Part shown: in pieces, positions 8,593 to 18,014 of the stretch | How the letters are laid out: every line of letters begins with the position of its first letter | Numbering within the stretch: the stretch's first letter is position 1 | DNA from: a bacterium | Lineage (GTDB): Bacteria; Actinomycetota; Acidimicrobiia; Acidimicrobiales; Bin134 | Reading direction: 5' to 3' | NCBI GenBank assembly: GCA_028819295.1 | Contig: JAPPMA010000077.1 | Coordinates: 1 to 64,000, forward strand | DNA length: 64,000 nt | Notes under the pieces: model-generated | Seen by the model: only the letters and a program-made list of their open reading frames with translations | What the model was told of the DNA's origin: nothing | Database searches by the model: none | Position numbers and translations under genes: made by a program

Positions 8593-9852
8593 GTGCGCCG
8601 GTTTTGGGTTGAGACGCTGGGGTGTCCCAAGAATCAGGTGGACTCCGACAAGATCACCGGCATGCTGGCAGGGGATGGGATGGCCGCCGCCGAAGCCCCC
8701 GAAGAGGCTGATTTGGTGGTGGTGAACACATGTGCCTTCATCGAGGAGGCCCGCCAGGAGTCGGTGGATGCGGTGCTGTCGCTGCGGGCGGCCGCCGCCG
8801 GCGCCGAGCTGGTGGTCACCGGCTGCATGGCTGAGCGCTACGGCGCCGAGCTGGCAGAAGCGCTGCCCGAGGCCGACCGGGTGGCCGGATTCGGGGTTCC
8901 GGTAAGCATCGGCTCCAAGCCCCCCGCAACGCCGCGGCCGCCGGAGCTTCCTCTTTTCGACCTGCTGAACCTGCCCCGGCCGCCGGCGGAGGCGCCGTGG
9001 GCCTACGTGAAGATCGCCGAGGGCTGCGACCGGCGCTGCGGGTATTGCGCCATCCCCAGCTTCCGGGGATCCCAGCGATCCCGGTCGACCGGCGCCATTT
9101 TGGCCGAGGTGGAGGCGCTCGGAGTGAAAGAGGCGGTGCTGGTGGCCCAAGACCTGGCCTCCTACGGGCGCGACCAGGGCCGAGGCGAGCGGGGGATCAT
9201 CCCGCTGGTGGAGTCGCTGCGCCACCGGGTCGACTGGATTCGGCTGCTGTATCTGTACCCGTCCGACCTCACCCCCCCGCTCATCGACGCCATCTGCGCC
9301 ACCGGCGTGCCCTACTTCGATCTGTCTTTGCAGCATGTGTCCCGGCCGCTTCTGGCTCGAATGCGCCGCTGGGGCGACGGAGACCGCTTCGCCGCCCGCA
9401 TCGCCGAGATCCGCCGCCGACAGCCCGAGGCGGTGTTCCGGTCGAACTTCATCGTTGGCTATCCCGGCGAGACCGAGGCCGACCACGACGCCCTGCTCGA
9501 ATTCGTGGCCGGCATCGGCCTCGATTGGTGCGGGTTCTTCACCTACTCGCCGGAGGCGGGCACCTACGCCACCTCCCTCGACAGCCAGGTGCCGCCCGAG
9601 TTGGCGGCCGAGCGCCGCCGAGAGCTGGCCGAGGTCCAAGACGGGATCACCGCGGCGAAACGTGACCAACTCATCAGCCGAGAAGTCGTAGTGCTAGTGG
9701 ACAATCCCGGTATCGCCCGCAGTTATCGAGAAGCACCGGAGATCGACGGGATCATCACTGTGCCCGACCACCTGGCCGTCGGCCAGTTCCACACCGTGAG
9801 GGTCACCGATGCCCTGGGGCCAGATCTGGCGGCCGAGGCAGTGTCGCCATGA
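8593..9852 (+). CDS. rimO: Ribosomal protein S12 methylthiotransferase
   Basis: Radical-SAM enzyme that adds a methylthio group to an Asp of ribosomal protein S12. GTG 8593 gives FWVETLGCPKNQVDSDK, the canonical N-terminus, 10 bases after the antiporter stop; longer versions would start inside that gene. The UPF0004 domain has three Cys (GCPKN, NTCAF, GCMAE). The radical-SAM CxxxCxxC is CDRRCGYC (about residues 146-153), and a C-terminal TRAM domain lies in the last 60 residues. CPKN rather than CQMN marks RimO against MiaB, whose gene is separate here (13492). 419 residues. It shares an ATGA overlap with pgsA. Confidence 0.95.
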   Translation: MRRFWVETLGCPKNQVDSDKITGMLAGDGMAAAEAPEEADLVVVNTCAFIEEARQESVDAVLSLRAAAAGAELVVTGCMAERYGAELAEALPEADRVAGFGVPVSIGSKPPATPRPPELPLFDLLNLPRPPAEAPWAYVKIAEGCDRRCGYCAIPSFRGSQRSRSTGAILAEVEALGVKEAVLVAQDLASYGRDQGRGERGIIPLVESLRHRVDWIRLLYLYPSDLTPPLIDAICATGVPYFDLSLQHVSRPLLARMRRWGDGDRFAARIAEIRRRQPEAVFRSNFIVGYPGETEADHDALLEFVAGIGLDWCGFFTYSPEAGTYATSLDSQVPPELAAERRRELAEVQDGITAAKRDQLISREVVVLVDNPGIARSYREAPEIDGIITVPDHLAVGQFHTVRVTDALGPDLAAEAVSP

Positions 9853-10430
9853 GCGAGGTGGGGGTGTACTCGTGGGCCGACCTGCGGTTGGCCGCCAACC
9901 TCATCACGCTGGGGCGGATCGCATTGTCCCCATTGCTGTTCGTTCTGATCTTGGCCGCCTCCGATTCGGGGGGCGCCTCCTGGGCCGTTGTCGCCGCAGG
10001 CTGGGTTCTGGGGGCCAGCGACTACTGCGACGGCAAGCTCGCCCGTTCTTCCGGCAGCGTCAGCCGCTGGGGGGCCTTCTTGGATCCCCTGGCCGACAAG
10101 GTGATGATTCTGGGGGCGGCTTGGTGCTTTGTGGCCGTGGGCCGGCTGTTCTGGGTGCCGGTGCTGATCATCACTGCGCGGGAGCTGCTGGTGAGCGCCG
10201 CTCGCACCCGGTGGGCTCGAGACGGCCTGTCGCTTCCAGCCCGCCACTCGGCCAAGCTGAAGACCCTCATGCAGGGCGGGGCGCTCACCGTGGCCGCCCT
10301 GCCGCCGCTGGAGAACACCGACTGGGCGGCGTCGTTGGCCATATGGTTGGCGGTGGCCATCACCGTCTACACCGGTGGCCGGTACTGGGCCGACGGACGC
10401 GCCGGCGCCATTGCCGCCTCAGGCCAGTAG
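9849..10430 (+). CDS. pgsA: CDP-alcohol phosphatidyltransferase, probable phosphatidylglycerophosphate synthase
   Basis: Transfers a phosphatidyl group from CDP-diacylglycerol, probably to glycerol-3-phosphate, in anionic lipid synthesis at the membrane. The full CDP-alcohol motif D-x2-D-G-x2-A-R-x8-G-x3-D-x3-D is present from Asp58 (SDYCDGKLARSSG ... GAFLDPLADK). About five or six membrane helices are seen in 193 residues, a normal length. The start overlaps the rimO stop by four bases, so translation is probably coupled. Other CDP-alcohol acceptors cannot be excluded. Confidence 0.9.
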   Translation: MSEVGVYSWADLRLAANLITLGRIALSPLLFVLILAASDSGGASWAVVAAGWVLGASDYCDGKLARSSGSVSRWGAFLDPLADKVMILGAAWCFVAVGRLFWVPVLIITARELLVSAARTRWARDGLSLPARHSAKLKTLMQGGALTVAALPPLENTDWAASLAIWLAVAITVYTGGRYWADGRAGAIAASGQ

Positions 10431-10461
10431 CCGGGGGCGGGCGGCGGTATAGCCTCCCAGC

Positions 10462-11700
10462 GTGAACTGTGAAGTAATCGCGGTGGGAACCGAGCTCCTG
10501 CTCGGCCAGATTGTCGACACCAACTCGTCGTGGATCGGCGAGCAGCTGGCGCTGGCCGGCATCGATTCCCACCATCAGGTCAAGGTGGGCGACAACTTCG
10601 GGCGCATGCAGGCGGTTTTGGCCCAGGCTCTCGAGCGCAGCGACTCGGTCATAATGTGCGGCGGGCTGGGCCCCACCCAGGACGACATCACCAGGGACGT
10701 GATCGCCGCGGCGTTGGGGGTGGAGCTGGTGCGCCGCGACGACCTGGTGGATCGCATATCGGCCGTGTTCGGCGGCCGAGGGCGGGCCATGCCGGAGAAC
10801 AACCTGCGCCAGGCAGACATGCCCGACGGGGCCGAGGTGCTGCCGGTGATGCCCGGCACCGCTCCCGGCTTCAAAGTGGAGACCGGCGGCAAGGCGGTGT
10901 ACGCCGTGCCCGGCGTGCCCTGGGAGATGCAGCAGATGGTGGGAGAGTGCGTGCTGCCCGACCTCAAGCAGCGGGCCGGGATCACCGCGGTCATCAAGAG
11001 CCGCACCCTTCGCACCTGGGGCGACTCCGAGTCGGGCCTGGCCGAGAAGCTGCACGAAGAGATCGAGCGTCTGGACGAGACCGGCGGGTGTACCATCGCC
11101 TTTCTGGCCTCGGGCATGGAGGGCCTCAAGGTGCGGCTCACTGCCAAGGCTTCCAACGACGCCCAGGCCGACGAGATCTTGGCCCACGAGGAGCAGATCG
11201 TGCGGGCCATCATCGGCGACATCGTGTTCGGGGTGGACGACGAGACCATGGAGTCGGCCGTGCTCGATGCCCTGCGGCAGCGGGGTTGGACCCTGGCGCT
11301 GGCCGAGTCGCTCACCGGCGGGCTGATCGGCGCCCGGCTCACCGCCGTGCCCGGCGCCAGCGACGTGTTTCGGGGCGGGCTGGTGTCCTACGCCGGCGAT
11401 GTGAAGTTCAACCTGCTGGACGTGCCCGAGGGCCCAGTGGTCAGCGAGGAGGCGGTGACCGCCATGGCCCGCGGCGCGGCCAAGCTGCTGGGCGCCGACT
11501 GCGCCATCGCCGTCACCGGCGTGGCCGGCCCCGACCCCCTCGACGGCGAGGACCCCGGCACCGTGTGGATGGCCACCCTGGTCAACGGCGAAGTGGCGGC
11601 CACCCGGGTCAAGTTCCCCTTCGACCGCGAGCGCACGCGCCAGTTCACCACCGTCTCGGTCCTCAACAACCTCCGCATGAGGGTGCTCGCCGGGAAGTGA
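10462..11700 (+). CDS. cinA: CinA family protein (molybdopterin-binding and NMN-amidase domains)
   Basis: 412 residues from GTG 10462. The N-terminal MoCF-like domain (AVGTELLLGQIVDTNSSWI; CGGLGPTQDDITRDV) hydrolyses ADP-ribose-type compounds in characterised relatives. The C-terminal amidase domain (LAESLTGGLIGARLT ... VTGVAGPDP) deamidates nicotinamide mononucleotide in the NAD cycle. Both domains look complete. The gene lies just upstream of recA, an association seen in many bacteria, though here the convergent msrB sits between them. Confidence 0.94.
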   Translation: MNCEVIAVGTELLLGQIVDTNSSWIGEQLALAGIDSHHQVKVGDNFGRMQAVLAQALERSDSVIMCGGLGPTQDDITRDVIAAALGVELVRRDDLVDRISAVFGGRGRAMPENNLRQADMPDGAEVLPVMPGTAPGFKVETGGKAVYAVPGVPWEMQQMVGECVLPDLKQRAGITAVIKSRTLRTWGDSESGLAEKLHEEIERLDETGGCTIAFLASGMEGLKVRLTAKASNDAQADEILAHEEQIVRAIIGDIVFGVDDETMESAVLDALRQRGWTLALAESLTGGLIGARLTAVPGASDVFRGGLVSYAGDVKFNLLDVPEGPVVSEEAVTAMARGAAKLLGADCAIAVTGVAGPDPLDGEDPGTVWMATLVNGEVAATRVKFPFDRERTRQFTTVSVLNNLRMRVLAGK

Positions 11701-11726
11701 GCCTCCCCTGATCCGCCGGCGACAAG

Positions 11727-11836
11727 GGCTGTCTTGCCGTCGAGCCTGCCCACCTCAGTTCTCCCTCGCCGCACTCCAAGCCGACGGGATCATCCAGAGG
11801 CTGTCTTGCCGTCGAGCCTGCCCACCTCAGTTCTCC
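11727..11836. repeat. 38-bp direct repeat pair between cinA and msrB
   Basis: A 38-bp sequence occurs at 11727-11764 and again at 11799-11836, 72 bases apart. The second copy contains the last codons and stop of msrB (minus strand). The first therefore looks like a duplicated msrB tail with its downstream flank. It lies between convergent genes, where a terminator would be expected, but no clear stem plus T tract is visible. Confidence 0.65.
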
Positions 11837-12237
11837 TCTCCGGTGGTGTCGCGGTCGAGGCGCAGTGAGGCCGAGTTCATGCAGTAGCGCTCGCCGGTGG
11901 GTTGGGGGCCGTCGGGGAAGATGTGGCCCAGGTGGGCGCCGCACGATGCGCACACCGCCTCGGTGCGGACCATGCCGAGGCTGGTGTCGCTGTGGCGATC
12001 CACCTTGCCCTCGGCGACCTCCTTGTAGAACGACGGCCACCCGGTGCCCGAGTCGTACTTGGTCTCCGACGAGAACAGCACCTCGCCGCACACCCGGCAG
12101 CGGTACATGCCCTTGTCTTTGCAGTCCCAGTACTCGCCGGTGAAGGCCCTTTCGGTGCCGGCCTGCTGGGTGATGTGATACTGCTCGGCGGTCAGCCGCC
12201 GGCGAAGTTCATCATCGGTGAATGTTTGCTCTGCCAT
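11827..12237 (-). CDS. msrB: Peptide-methionine (R)-S-oxide reductase
   Basis: Repairs methionine-R-sulfoxide in proteins using thioredoxin. ATG 12237 gives 136 residues, the normal length, beginning [20 protein letters not shown]; the upstream extension has no family similarity. Two zinc CxxC pairs are seen (CRVCG at about 50 and [12 protein letters not shown] at about 96), and the catalytic Cys is in [11 protein letters not shown] near residue 120. It is transcribed convergently to cinA and divergently from recA, with 188 bases between msrB and recA for both promoters. Confidence 0.95.
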   Translation of the reverse strand: MAEQTFTDDELRRRLTAEQYHITQQAGTERAFTGEYWDCKDKGMYRCRVCGEVLFSSETKYDSGTGWPSFYKEVAEGKVDRHSDTSLGMVRTEAVCASCGAHLGHIFPDGPQPTGERYCMNSASLRLDRDTTGEEN

Positions 12238-12425
12238 GGGTTTCACCGTATCGGATTCCTGGGGCAGCGGGCAGGTGGGCGCCGTGGGGTGCTTGTGAAA
12301 TCCGGGCATCGTAACTACGCTGATGTCATTCATCGGGGACAAACTGTCACTGGTCGTCTTTAGAGTGTGCCTCGACATTCCCCACAAGCTCGCAGCAGCG
12401 ACACCCACGACCTGAAGGAGGAGAT

Positions 12426-13457
12426 GTGGAGCGAGAGAAGGCACTGGAGATGGCCCTTGGCCAGATCGAGAAGCAATTCGGACAAGGCGCCGTCATGAAG
12501 ATGGGCGAGAAGGGCGCCATGGCCATTGAGACCATCCCCACCGGGGCGCTCGCCCTCGACTTGGCGCTGGGCGTCGGGGGGCTGCCCCGGGGCCGGGTGG
12601 TTGAGATCTACGGCCCCGAGTCGTCGGGCAAGACAACTCTGGCCCTCCACGCTGTGGCCGAGGCCCAGCGCAACGGGGGGATCTGCGCGTTCGTCGACGC
12701 CGAGCACGCCCTCGACCCGATCTACGCCAAGGCCATCGGCGTCGATGTGGACGAGCTGTTGATCTCACAGCCCGACACCGGCGAGCAGGCCCTGGAGATC
12801 GCCGACATGTTGATCCGGTCGAGCGCGCTCGACGTGATCGTCATCGACTCGGTGGCCGCCCTCACCCCACGGGCCGAGATCGAGGGCGACATGGGCGACA
12901 CCCATGTGGGCCTCCAAGCCCGGCTCATGTCGCAGGCGCTGCGCAAGCTCACCGCCAACTTGAACAAGTCCAAGACGGTTTGCATCTTCATCAACCAGCT
13001 GAGGGAGAAGATCGGCGTGATGTTCGGCTCGCCCGAGACCACTCCGGGCGGACGGGCGCTGAAGTTCTACTCGTCGGTCCGCCTCGACATCCGCCGCATC
13101 GAGTCCCTCAAACAGGGGGTGGATGTGATCGGCAACCGCACCCGGGTGAAGGTGGCCAAGAACAAGGTGGCCCCACCGTTCCGGCAGGCCGAGTTCGACA
13201 TCATGTACTCCAAGGGCATCAGCCGCGAGGGCTCGCTGCTCGACGTGGGGGTTGATCTGGGCTTTGTCGAGAAGTCGGGCGCCTGGTTCACCTACGAGGG
13301 AGAGCACCTCGGCCAGGGCCGGGAGAAGGCCAAGGCGTTCTTGGCCGAGCATCCCGAGATCATGGTGGAGATCACGAACCGGGTGTGGAACACCGTCAAC
13401 CCTCCAGCCGAGGAGGATGCGGTGGAGGCCGAGGAGGCCGCGGCACAAACCGGCTAG
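12426..13457 (+). CDS. recA: Recombinase RecA
   Basis: ATP-dependent strand-exchange protein and LexA co-protease. 343 residues with Walker [10 protein letters not shown] (about residues 64-72), Walker [11 protein letters not shown], loop L1/L2 regions ([37 protein letters not shown]) and the RecA C-terminal domain. GTG 12426 is chosen because it follows AAGGAGGAG (12415-12423) closely. I found no LexA-type palindrome in the 188 bases upstream. No recX follows, although recX usually adjoins recA in actinobacteria; miaB comes next. Confidence 0.98.
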   Translation: MEREKALEMALGQIEKQFGQGAVMKMGEKGAMAIETIPTGALALDLALGVGGLPRGRVVEIYGPESSGKTTLALHAVAEAQRNGGICAFVDAEHALDPIYAKAIGVDVDELLISQPDTGEQALEIADMLIRSSALDVIVIDSVAALTPRAEIEGDMGDTHVGLQARLMSQALRKLTANLNKSKTVCIFINQLREKIGVMFGSPETTPGGRALKFYSSVRLDIRRIESLKQGVDVIGNRTRVKVAKNKVAPPFRQAEFDIMYSKGISREGSLLDVGVDLGFVEKSGAWFTYEGEHLGQGREKAKAFLAEHPEIMVEITNRVWNTVNPPAEEDAVEAEEAAAQTG

Positions 13458-13491
13458 TGGGCCAATAGCAGCCGACAGGTAGCCTGACGGG

Positions 13492-14904
13492 GTGAGCCGC
13501 AGCTATTTCATCCGCACCTACGGGTGCCAGATGAACGCGCACGACACCGAGCGCATCGCCGGGCTGCTGGAGGCCGACGGGATGACGTCGGCCGACGCCA
13601 TGGAGTCGGCCGACGTCATCGTGCTCAACACCTGCTGCATCCGGGAGAACGCCGACAACAAGCTCTACGGCCAGCTCGGCCACCTCAAGGCGCTCAAGCA
13701 GGCCCGCCCCGGTATGCAGATCGCGGTGGCCGGCTGTCTGGCTCAGAAAGACCGGGATCTGATCCGGGAGAGAGCCGACCATGTGGACGTGGTGTTCGGC
13801 ACCCTCAACGTTCATCGGGCTGCGGAACTGATCGGGGCCGCCGCCGACGGGCCCGTCATCGAGATTCTGGAGGAAGCAGTCGAGGACGACCGCGACAGCT
13901 TCCCCTCCGCCTTGCCGGTGCGCCGCGACGCCCCCTACGCGGCGTGGATGACCATCCAGGTGGGCTGCGACAACTCGTGCGCTTTCTGCATCGTGCCAGC
14001 AGTGCGGGGGGCCGAGATCAGCCGTCCCATGGAACTGCTGGTGGCCGAGGCCGTTGAGCTTGTTGAGGGCGGGGCAACCGAGATCACGCTGCTGGGCCAG
14101 AACGTCAACTCCTACGGCCGCGATCTCCAGCGGGGTCGCCGCCAAGCCGGCGAGCGGGTGTCGCTGCGGCCGCTGTTCGCCGATCTGCTCCGGGCTGTGG
14201 GAGCGGTGGACGGCATCGAGCGGATCCGGTTCACCAGCCCCCACCCCAAAGACCTGCGTCCCGAGACCATCGAGGCCATGGCCGAGGTTCCCGCGGTGTG
14301 CGAGCACCTGCACCTTCCCCTGCAATCGGGCAGCGACCGGGTGCTGGCCGCCATGCACCGGGGCTACACCGCCGAGCGGTACCTGGAGCGGCTGCGGGCC
14401 GCCCGGGAGGCGGTAAGCGACCTGGCAGTGTCCACCGACATCATTGTGGGCTTCCCCGGCGAGACCGAGGACGACTTCGAGCAGACTCTGCTGGTGGCCG
14501 CCGAGGCCGAGTACGATTCGGCGTTCACCTTCGTGTTCTCGCCCCGGCCGGGCACCGAGGCGGCTGAGATGGCCGACCAGTATTGCGACCCCGACGAGGT
14601 TAGGGACCGCTTCGAGCGGCTCCGGGCGGTTGTGGAGCGCTCCAGCCGCCGGGGCAACCAGGCCCGGATCGGTCGCCGCGAGGAGGTCGTGGTGGAAGGC
14701 CCGTCCAAGAAAGACCCCGGCCTGTTCACCGGGCGCACCCGCCAGAACCGCCTGGTGCATTTCCCCTCGGCGCAGAAGCTGAAGCCGGGAACCTTTGCCA
14801 AAGTAGACGTCACCGAGGCCGGCGCCCACCATTTGAAGGGCGAGATGGCCGAGGTCACCGCGCCGCCCCGGTGGCGCACCCGGATCCCGGTGGCTGCGCT
14901 CTGA
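13492..14904 (+). CDS. miaB: tRNA-2-methylthio-N6-dimethylallyladenosine synthase
   Basis: Radical-SAM enzyme that methylthiolates i6A37 of tRNAs reading UNN codons. 470 residues from GTG 13492. The UPF0004 Cys residues are in YGCQMN, NTCCIREN and AGCLAQ. The radical-SAM cluster is CDNSCAFC (about residue 160), and a TRAM domain closes the protein. Its last 34 bases overlap miaA, which makes the isopentenyl precursor modification on the same adenosine, so the two steps are co-expressed. Confidence 0.96.
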   Translation: MSRSYFIRTYGCQMNAHDTERIAGLLEADGMTSADAMESADVIVLNTCCIRENADNKLYGQLGHLKALKQARPGMQIAVAGCLAQKDRDLIRERADHVDVVFGTLNVHRAAELIGAAADGPVIEILEEAVEDDRDSFPSALPVRRDAPYAAWMTIQVGCDNSCAFCIVPAVRGAEISRPMELLVAEAVELVEGGATEITLLGQNVNSYGRDLQRGRRQAGERVSLRPLFADLLRAVGAVDGIERIRFTSPHPKDLRPETIEAMAEVPAVCEHLHLPLQSGSDRVLAAMHRGYTAERYLERLRAAREAVSDLAVSTDIIVGFPGETEDDFEQTLLVAAEAEYDSAFTFVFSPRPGTEAAEMADQYCDPDEVRDRFERLRAVVERSSRRGNQARIGRREEVVVEGPSKKDPGLFTGRTRQNRLVHFPSAQKLKPGTFAKVDVTEAGAHHLKGEMAEVTAPPRWRTRIPVAAL

Positions 14905-15818
14905 GCACGCTGGCCATCGTCGGGGTCACGGCCACCGGCAAATCGGCGGTGGCGCTGGCCATTGCCCGACGGCTGGGAAGTGTCGAGATCATCTCGGTGG
15001 ACTCCATGCAGGTCTACCGGGAAATGGATATCGGCACCGACAAGCCTCCTGCCTCGGTGCGGGATGAGGTGCCCCACCACCTCATCGACGTGGCCGATCC
15101 CTCTGAGGACTACTCCCTGACCATGTTCCAAGCTGCCGCCCGCCGGGCCCGGGCCGACATCGCCGCCCGAGGCCTCACCGCGGTGCTGGTGGGGGGCACC
15201 GGGCTCTACCACCGGGCGGTGATCGACGACCTGGACATACCCGGCCGCTATCCCGAGACGGTGGCCGCCCTGGATCAGGAGCCCGACACCGAAGCCCTGC
15301 ACTGCCGCCTGGCCGACCTCGACCCGGTGGCAGCATCCCGCATGGAGCCCACCAACCGCCGACGAATTCTGCGGGCACTGGAGGTAACGGTGGGCAGCGG
15401 GCGCCCGTTCTCCTCCCACGGGCCGGGGCTGGGCCAGTACCCGCCCTGCGACATCGCCCAGATAGGACTGTCGTTGTCTCGGGCGGAGGTCGACTGCCGC
15501 ATCGAGCAGCGCTACCACCAGCAGATGGAAGCCGGATTCCTGGCCGAGGTGGAAGGGCTGGCCGTTCGCCGGCCGCCTCTGTCGCGCACCGCGTCACAGG
15601 CGCTGGGCTACAAAGAGCTCTTGGGGCATCTCAACGGCGAGATGTCCCTGGACGAGGCCTTGGCGCTGGCCATCACCCGCACTCGGCGGTTCGCCCGCCG
15701 CCAAGAGCGCTGGTTCCGGCGCGACCCCCGCATCGTCTGGCTCAACGCCGACGACGACGTAGAGTCTCTGGTCGATGGGGTGCTTTCCCGCCTCCAAATG
15801 CACTTTGCTCAGAGGTGA
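14871..15818 (+). CDS. miaA: tRNA dimethylallyltransferase
   Basis: Transfers dimethylallyl to A37 of tRNA, the substrate for MiaB. The P-loop is GVTATGKSAVA (about residues 18-28); IISVDSMQVYREMDIGTDKP and the TRTRRFARRQERWFRRD C-terminal segment are typical. 315 residues from GTG 14871, which overlaps miaB by 34 bases. A start nearer the P-loop would have to be CTG 14901, so the GTG is preferred. Confidence 0.95.
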   Translation: MAHPDPGGCALSTLAIVGVTATGKSAVALAIARRLGSVEIISVDSMQVYREMDIGTDKPPASVRDEVPHHLIDVADPSEDYSLTMFQAAARRARADIAARGLTAVLVGGTGLYHRAVIDDLDIPGRYPETVAALDQEPDTEALHCRLADLDPVAASRMEPTNRRRILRALEVTVGSGRPFSSHGPGLGQYPPCDIAQIGLSLSRAEVDCRIEQRYHQQMEAGFLAEVEGLAVRRPPLSRTASQALGYKELLGHLNGEMSLDEALALAITRTRRFARRQERWFRRDPRIVWLNADDDVESLVDGVLSRLQMHFAQR

Positions 15819-15868
15819 ACGGGCAAATGGTGAGCGGAACAGCGGGGAGAACTTGTCAGACTGGGACG

Positions 15869-16669
15869 ATGGAACTGAGCAAGCACCACGGCTTGGGAAA
15901 CGATTTTCTGATCGCGTTTGAGGACCTGTTGCCCGAAGACGCCCCAGCCATGGCCGAGGCGCTGTGCCACCGCACCCATGGAATCGGCGCGGACGGCCTG
16001 ATTTTTGCGCTGCCCGGCAGTGAAGTCGCAGATACCGACGTCACCATGGTGCTGTTCAACGCCGATGGCAGCCGGGCCGAGATGAGCGGCAACGGCATCC
16101 GGTGTCTGGCCCAGGCGTTTATCAGGAAGAACGGCCTCCACCGGGAAGATTCCTACAGTCTGGAGATGTGGGTTGGAACCGATAACGGCGTTCGCGAGAT
16201 GTATATCGAGTCCACCGACGACCCTCATGTGATCAAGGCCAGCGTCGATATGGGGTCGATCGGCCCCGGCGCGGAGTTGGACAGCATCGACTGCCCAAGG
16301 GCACTGCGGTTCACCACCGCCGATGTGGGCAATCCCCATCTGGTGGTGTTGGTGGCCGATGTCGATGATGTGGACGTGGCCGTCGACGGAGCTCGCTTGT
16401 CGGATGCCGCGGGCCGGGTCAATGTGGAGTTCATCAGTCCGCTTCCCGACCGCATCGGGGTCGAAATGAGGGTGTGGGAGCGCGGGGTGGGTGTGACCAA
16501 TTCGTGCGGGACCGGCGCATGCGCCGCGGCTCAAGCGGCCCATGATTGGGGCATTGCCGATTCGGTGGTCCTAGTGGATATGCCCGGGGGCAATGTGGTG
16601 GTACAGCTTGGAGACCCTGCGGTACTGGTCGGCCCCGCGGTCTATATCGCTACGGTGGGCTATGGCTGA
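15869..16669 (+). CDS. dapF: Diaminopimelate epimerase
   Basis: Converts LL- to meso-diaminopimelate for peptidoglycan and lysine. ATG 15869 gives MELSKHHGLGNDFLIAFED, the standard N-terminus; the longer in-frame version (15815) has no family match. The two catalytic Cys are in SGNGIRC (about residue 77) and TNSCGTGAC (about 210-220). 266 residues. Its stop lies 8 bases inside hflX, so the genes are translationally linked. Confidence 0.95.
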   Translation: MELSKHHGLGNDFLIAFEDLLPEDAPAMAEALCHRTHGIGADGLIFALPGSEVADTDVTMVLFNADGSRAEMSGNGIRCLAQAFIRKNGLHREDSYSLEMWVGTDNGVREMYIESTDDPHVIKASVDMGSIGPGAELDSIDCPRALRFTTADVGNPHLVVLVADVDDVDVAVDGARLSDAAGRVNVEFISPLPDRIGVEMRVWERGVGVTNSCGTGACAAAQAAHDWGIADSVVLVDMPGGNVVVQLGDPAVLVGPAVYIATVGYG

Positions 16670-18014
16670 GATCGGCAACCGCCCCCAGAGCACCGCTGGC
16701 GGGGATGGTGCGGCAGAGACCCACCGAGGCGGATTCGGCGCCCACGGAGGCGAGTCTGGGGCGTTCATCGAGCGGGCGTTCCGGGAGCGCATCGTGCTGG
16801 TGGGGGTGACCCTCGGCGGGGCTGACCCGGCGAAGACCGATGCCGACCTCGACGAGCTGGCCCAGCTCATAGACACCGCGGGCGCCGACGAAGTGGGGCG
16901 CATGGTCCAGCGCCGCCGCGCGCCCGATCCGTCCACCTATATCGGCAGGGGCAAGGTCGACGAGATTATGGCGCTGTGCGAGCAGGCCGACGCCGACACC
17001 GTGGTGTTCGACGACGAGCTGAGTCCGGCCCAGCAGTTCAACCTGGAGAAGAGCCTCGGCCGCACCGCCATCGACCGCACCGCGGTGATTCTCGACATCT
17101 TCGCCCAGAACGCCAGCAGCCAGGAGGGAAAGGCCCAGGTCGAACTGGCCCTGCACCGCTACCGGCTGCCCCGCCTGCGCCGGGGCCGGGGGTTCAGCCA
17201 GCAGGCTGGCGGGATCGGCACCAGGGGCCCGGGCGAGACCCAGCTTGAGGTGGACCGTCGGCGCATCCAGCGGCGAATCCACAAGCTGGAGGCCCAGCTC
17301 CGCGGCATCGCCAAGAACCGCAGCGTGCAGAGCCGGAGCCGCCGCCGTTCTGCCCAGAGCACGGTGGCCATCGTGGGCTATACCAACGCGGGCAAATCCC
17401 GGCTGCTCAACCTGCTCACTGACTCCGAGGTGCTGGTGCAGAATCGGCTGTTCGCCACCCTCGACGCCGCCACCCGCCGACTCGAGTTGCCCGGCGGGGA
17501 GCGGGTGCTGGTCACCGACACCGTCGGGTTCATCCAGAAGCTGCCCCACCAGTTGGTGGAGGCGTTCCGCTCGACGCTCGATGTGGTGGTCGAGGCCGAC
17601 TTGCTGCTGCATGTGGTGGACGCCGTCGGACCCGACCCCGACGTCCACACTGCCGCGGTGCGCCGAGTGCTGCGGGAGATCGGCGCGGGCGCCGTTCCCG
17701 AGCTGCTGGTGTTCAACAAGTGCGACCTGTTGGCCGGGCGCGATGTTCCCCTGGGGAGCGACAAGGATGCCATTGCGGTCTCGGCCGCCACCGGCGAGGG
17801 CACCGACAAGCTGCTGGCCGCCATGGCCGATGAGCTGCGCTCGAGTGCATCCATCGTCGAGCTGGCCGTGCCGTATGCCCGGGGCGAGGTGCTGGCTGCG
17901 GTTCAGCGGGCCGGCCATGTGCTGGCCACCGACACCGACGAGGACGGCTACCGGATCCAGGCCCGCCTCGATGAAGCGTCAGCCGCTCGATTGTCTGAGT
18001 GGGTGGTTGAGTAG
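16662..18014 (+). CDS. hflX: GTPase HflX
   Basis: Ribosome-associated GTPase that splits stalled or heat-damaged ribosomes. From ATG 16662 the protein is 450 residues. The HflX domain includes YIGRGKVDEI and GTRGPGETQLEVDRRR. The G domain has G1 GYTNAGKSRLLN (Arg where Thr/Ser is usual after GKS), G3 DTVGFIQKLPHQLVEAF and G4 NKCD. A short low-complexity N-terminus (about 40 residues) precedes the conserved part. It overlaps dapF by 8 bases and dapC by 1. Confidence 0.95.
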   Translation: MAEIGNRPQSTAGGDGAAETHRGGFGAHGGESGAFIERAFRERIVLVGVTLGGADPAKTDADLDELAQLIDTAGADEVGRMVQRRRAPDPSTYIGRGKVDEIMALCEQADADTVVFDDELSPAQQFNLEKSLGRTAIDRTAVILDIFAQNASSQEGKAQVELALHRYRLPRLRRGRGFSQQAGGIGTRGPGETQLEVDRRRIQRRIHKLEAQLRGIAKNRSVQSRSRRRSAQSTVAIVGYTNAGKSRLLNLLTDSEVLVQNRLFATLDAATRRLELPGGERVLVTDTVGFIQKLPHQLVEAFRSTLDVVVEADLLLHVVDAVGPDPDVHTAAVRRVLREIGAGAVPELLVFNKCDLLAGRDVPLGSDKDAIAVSAATGEGTDKLLAAMADELRSSASIVELAVPYARGEVLAAVQRAGHVLATDTDEDGYRIQARLDEASAARLSEWVVE

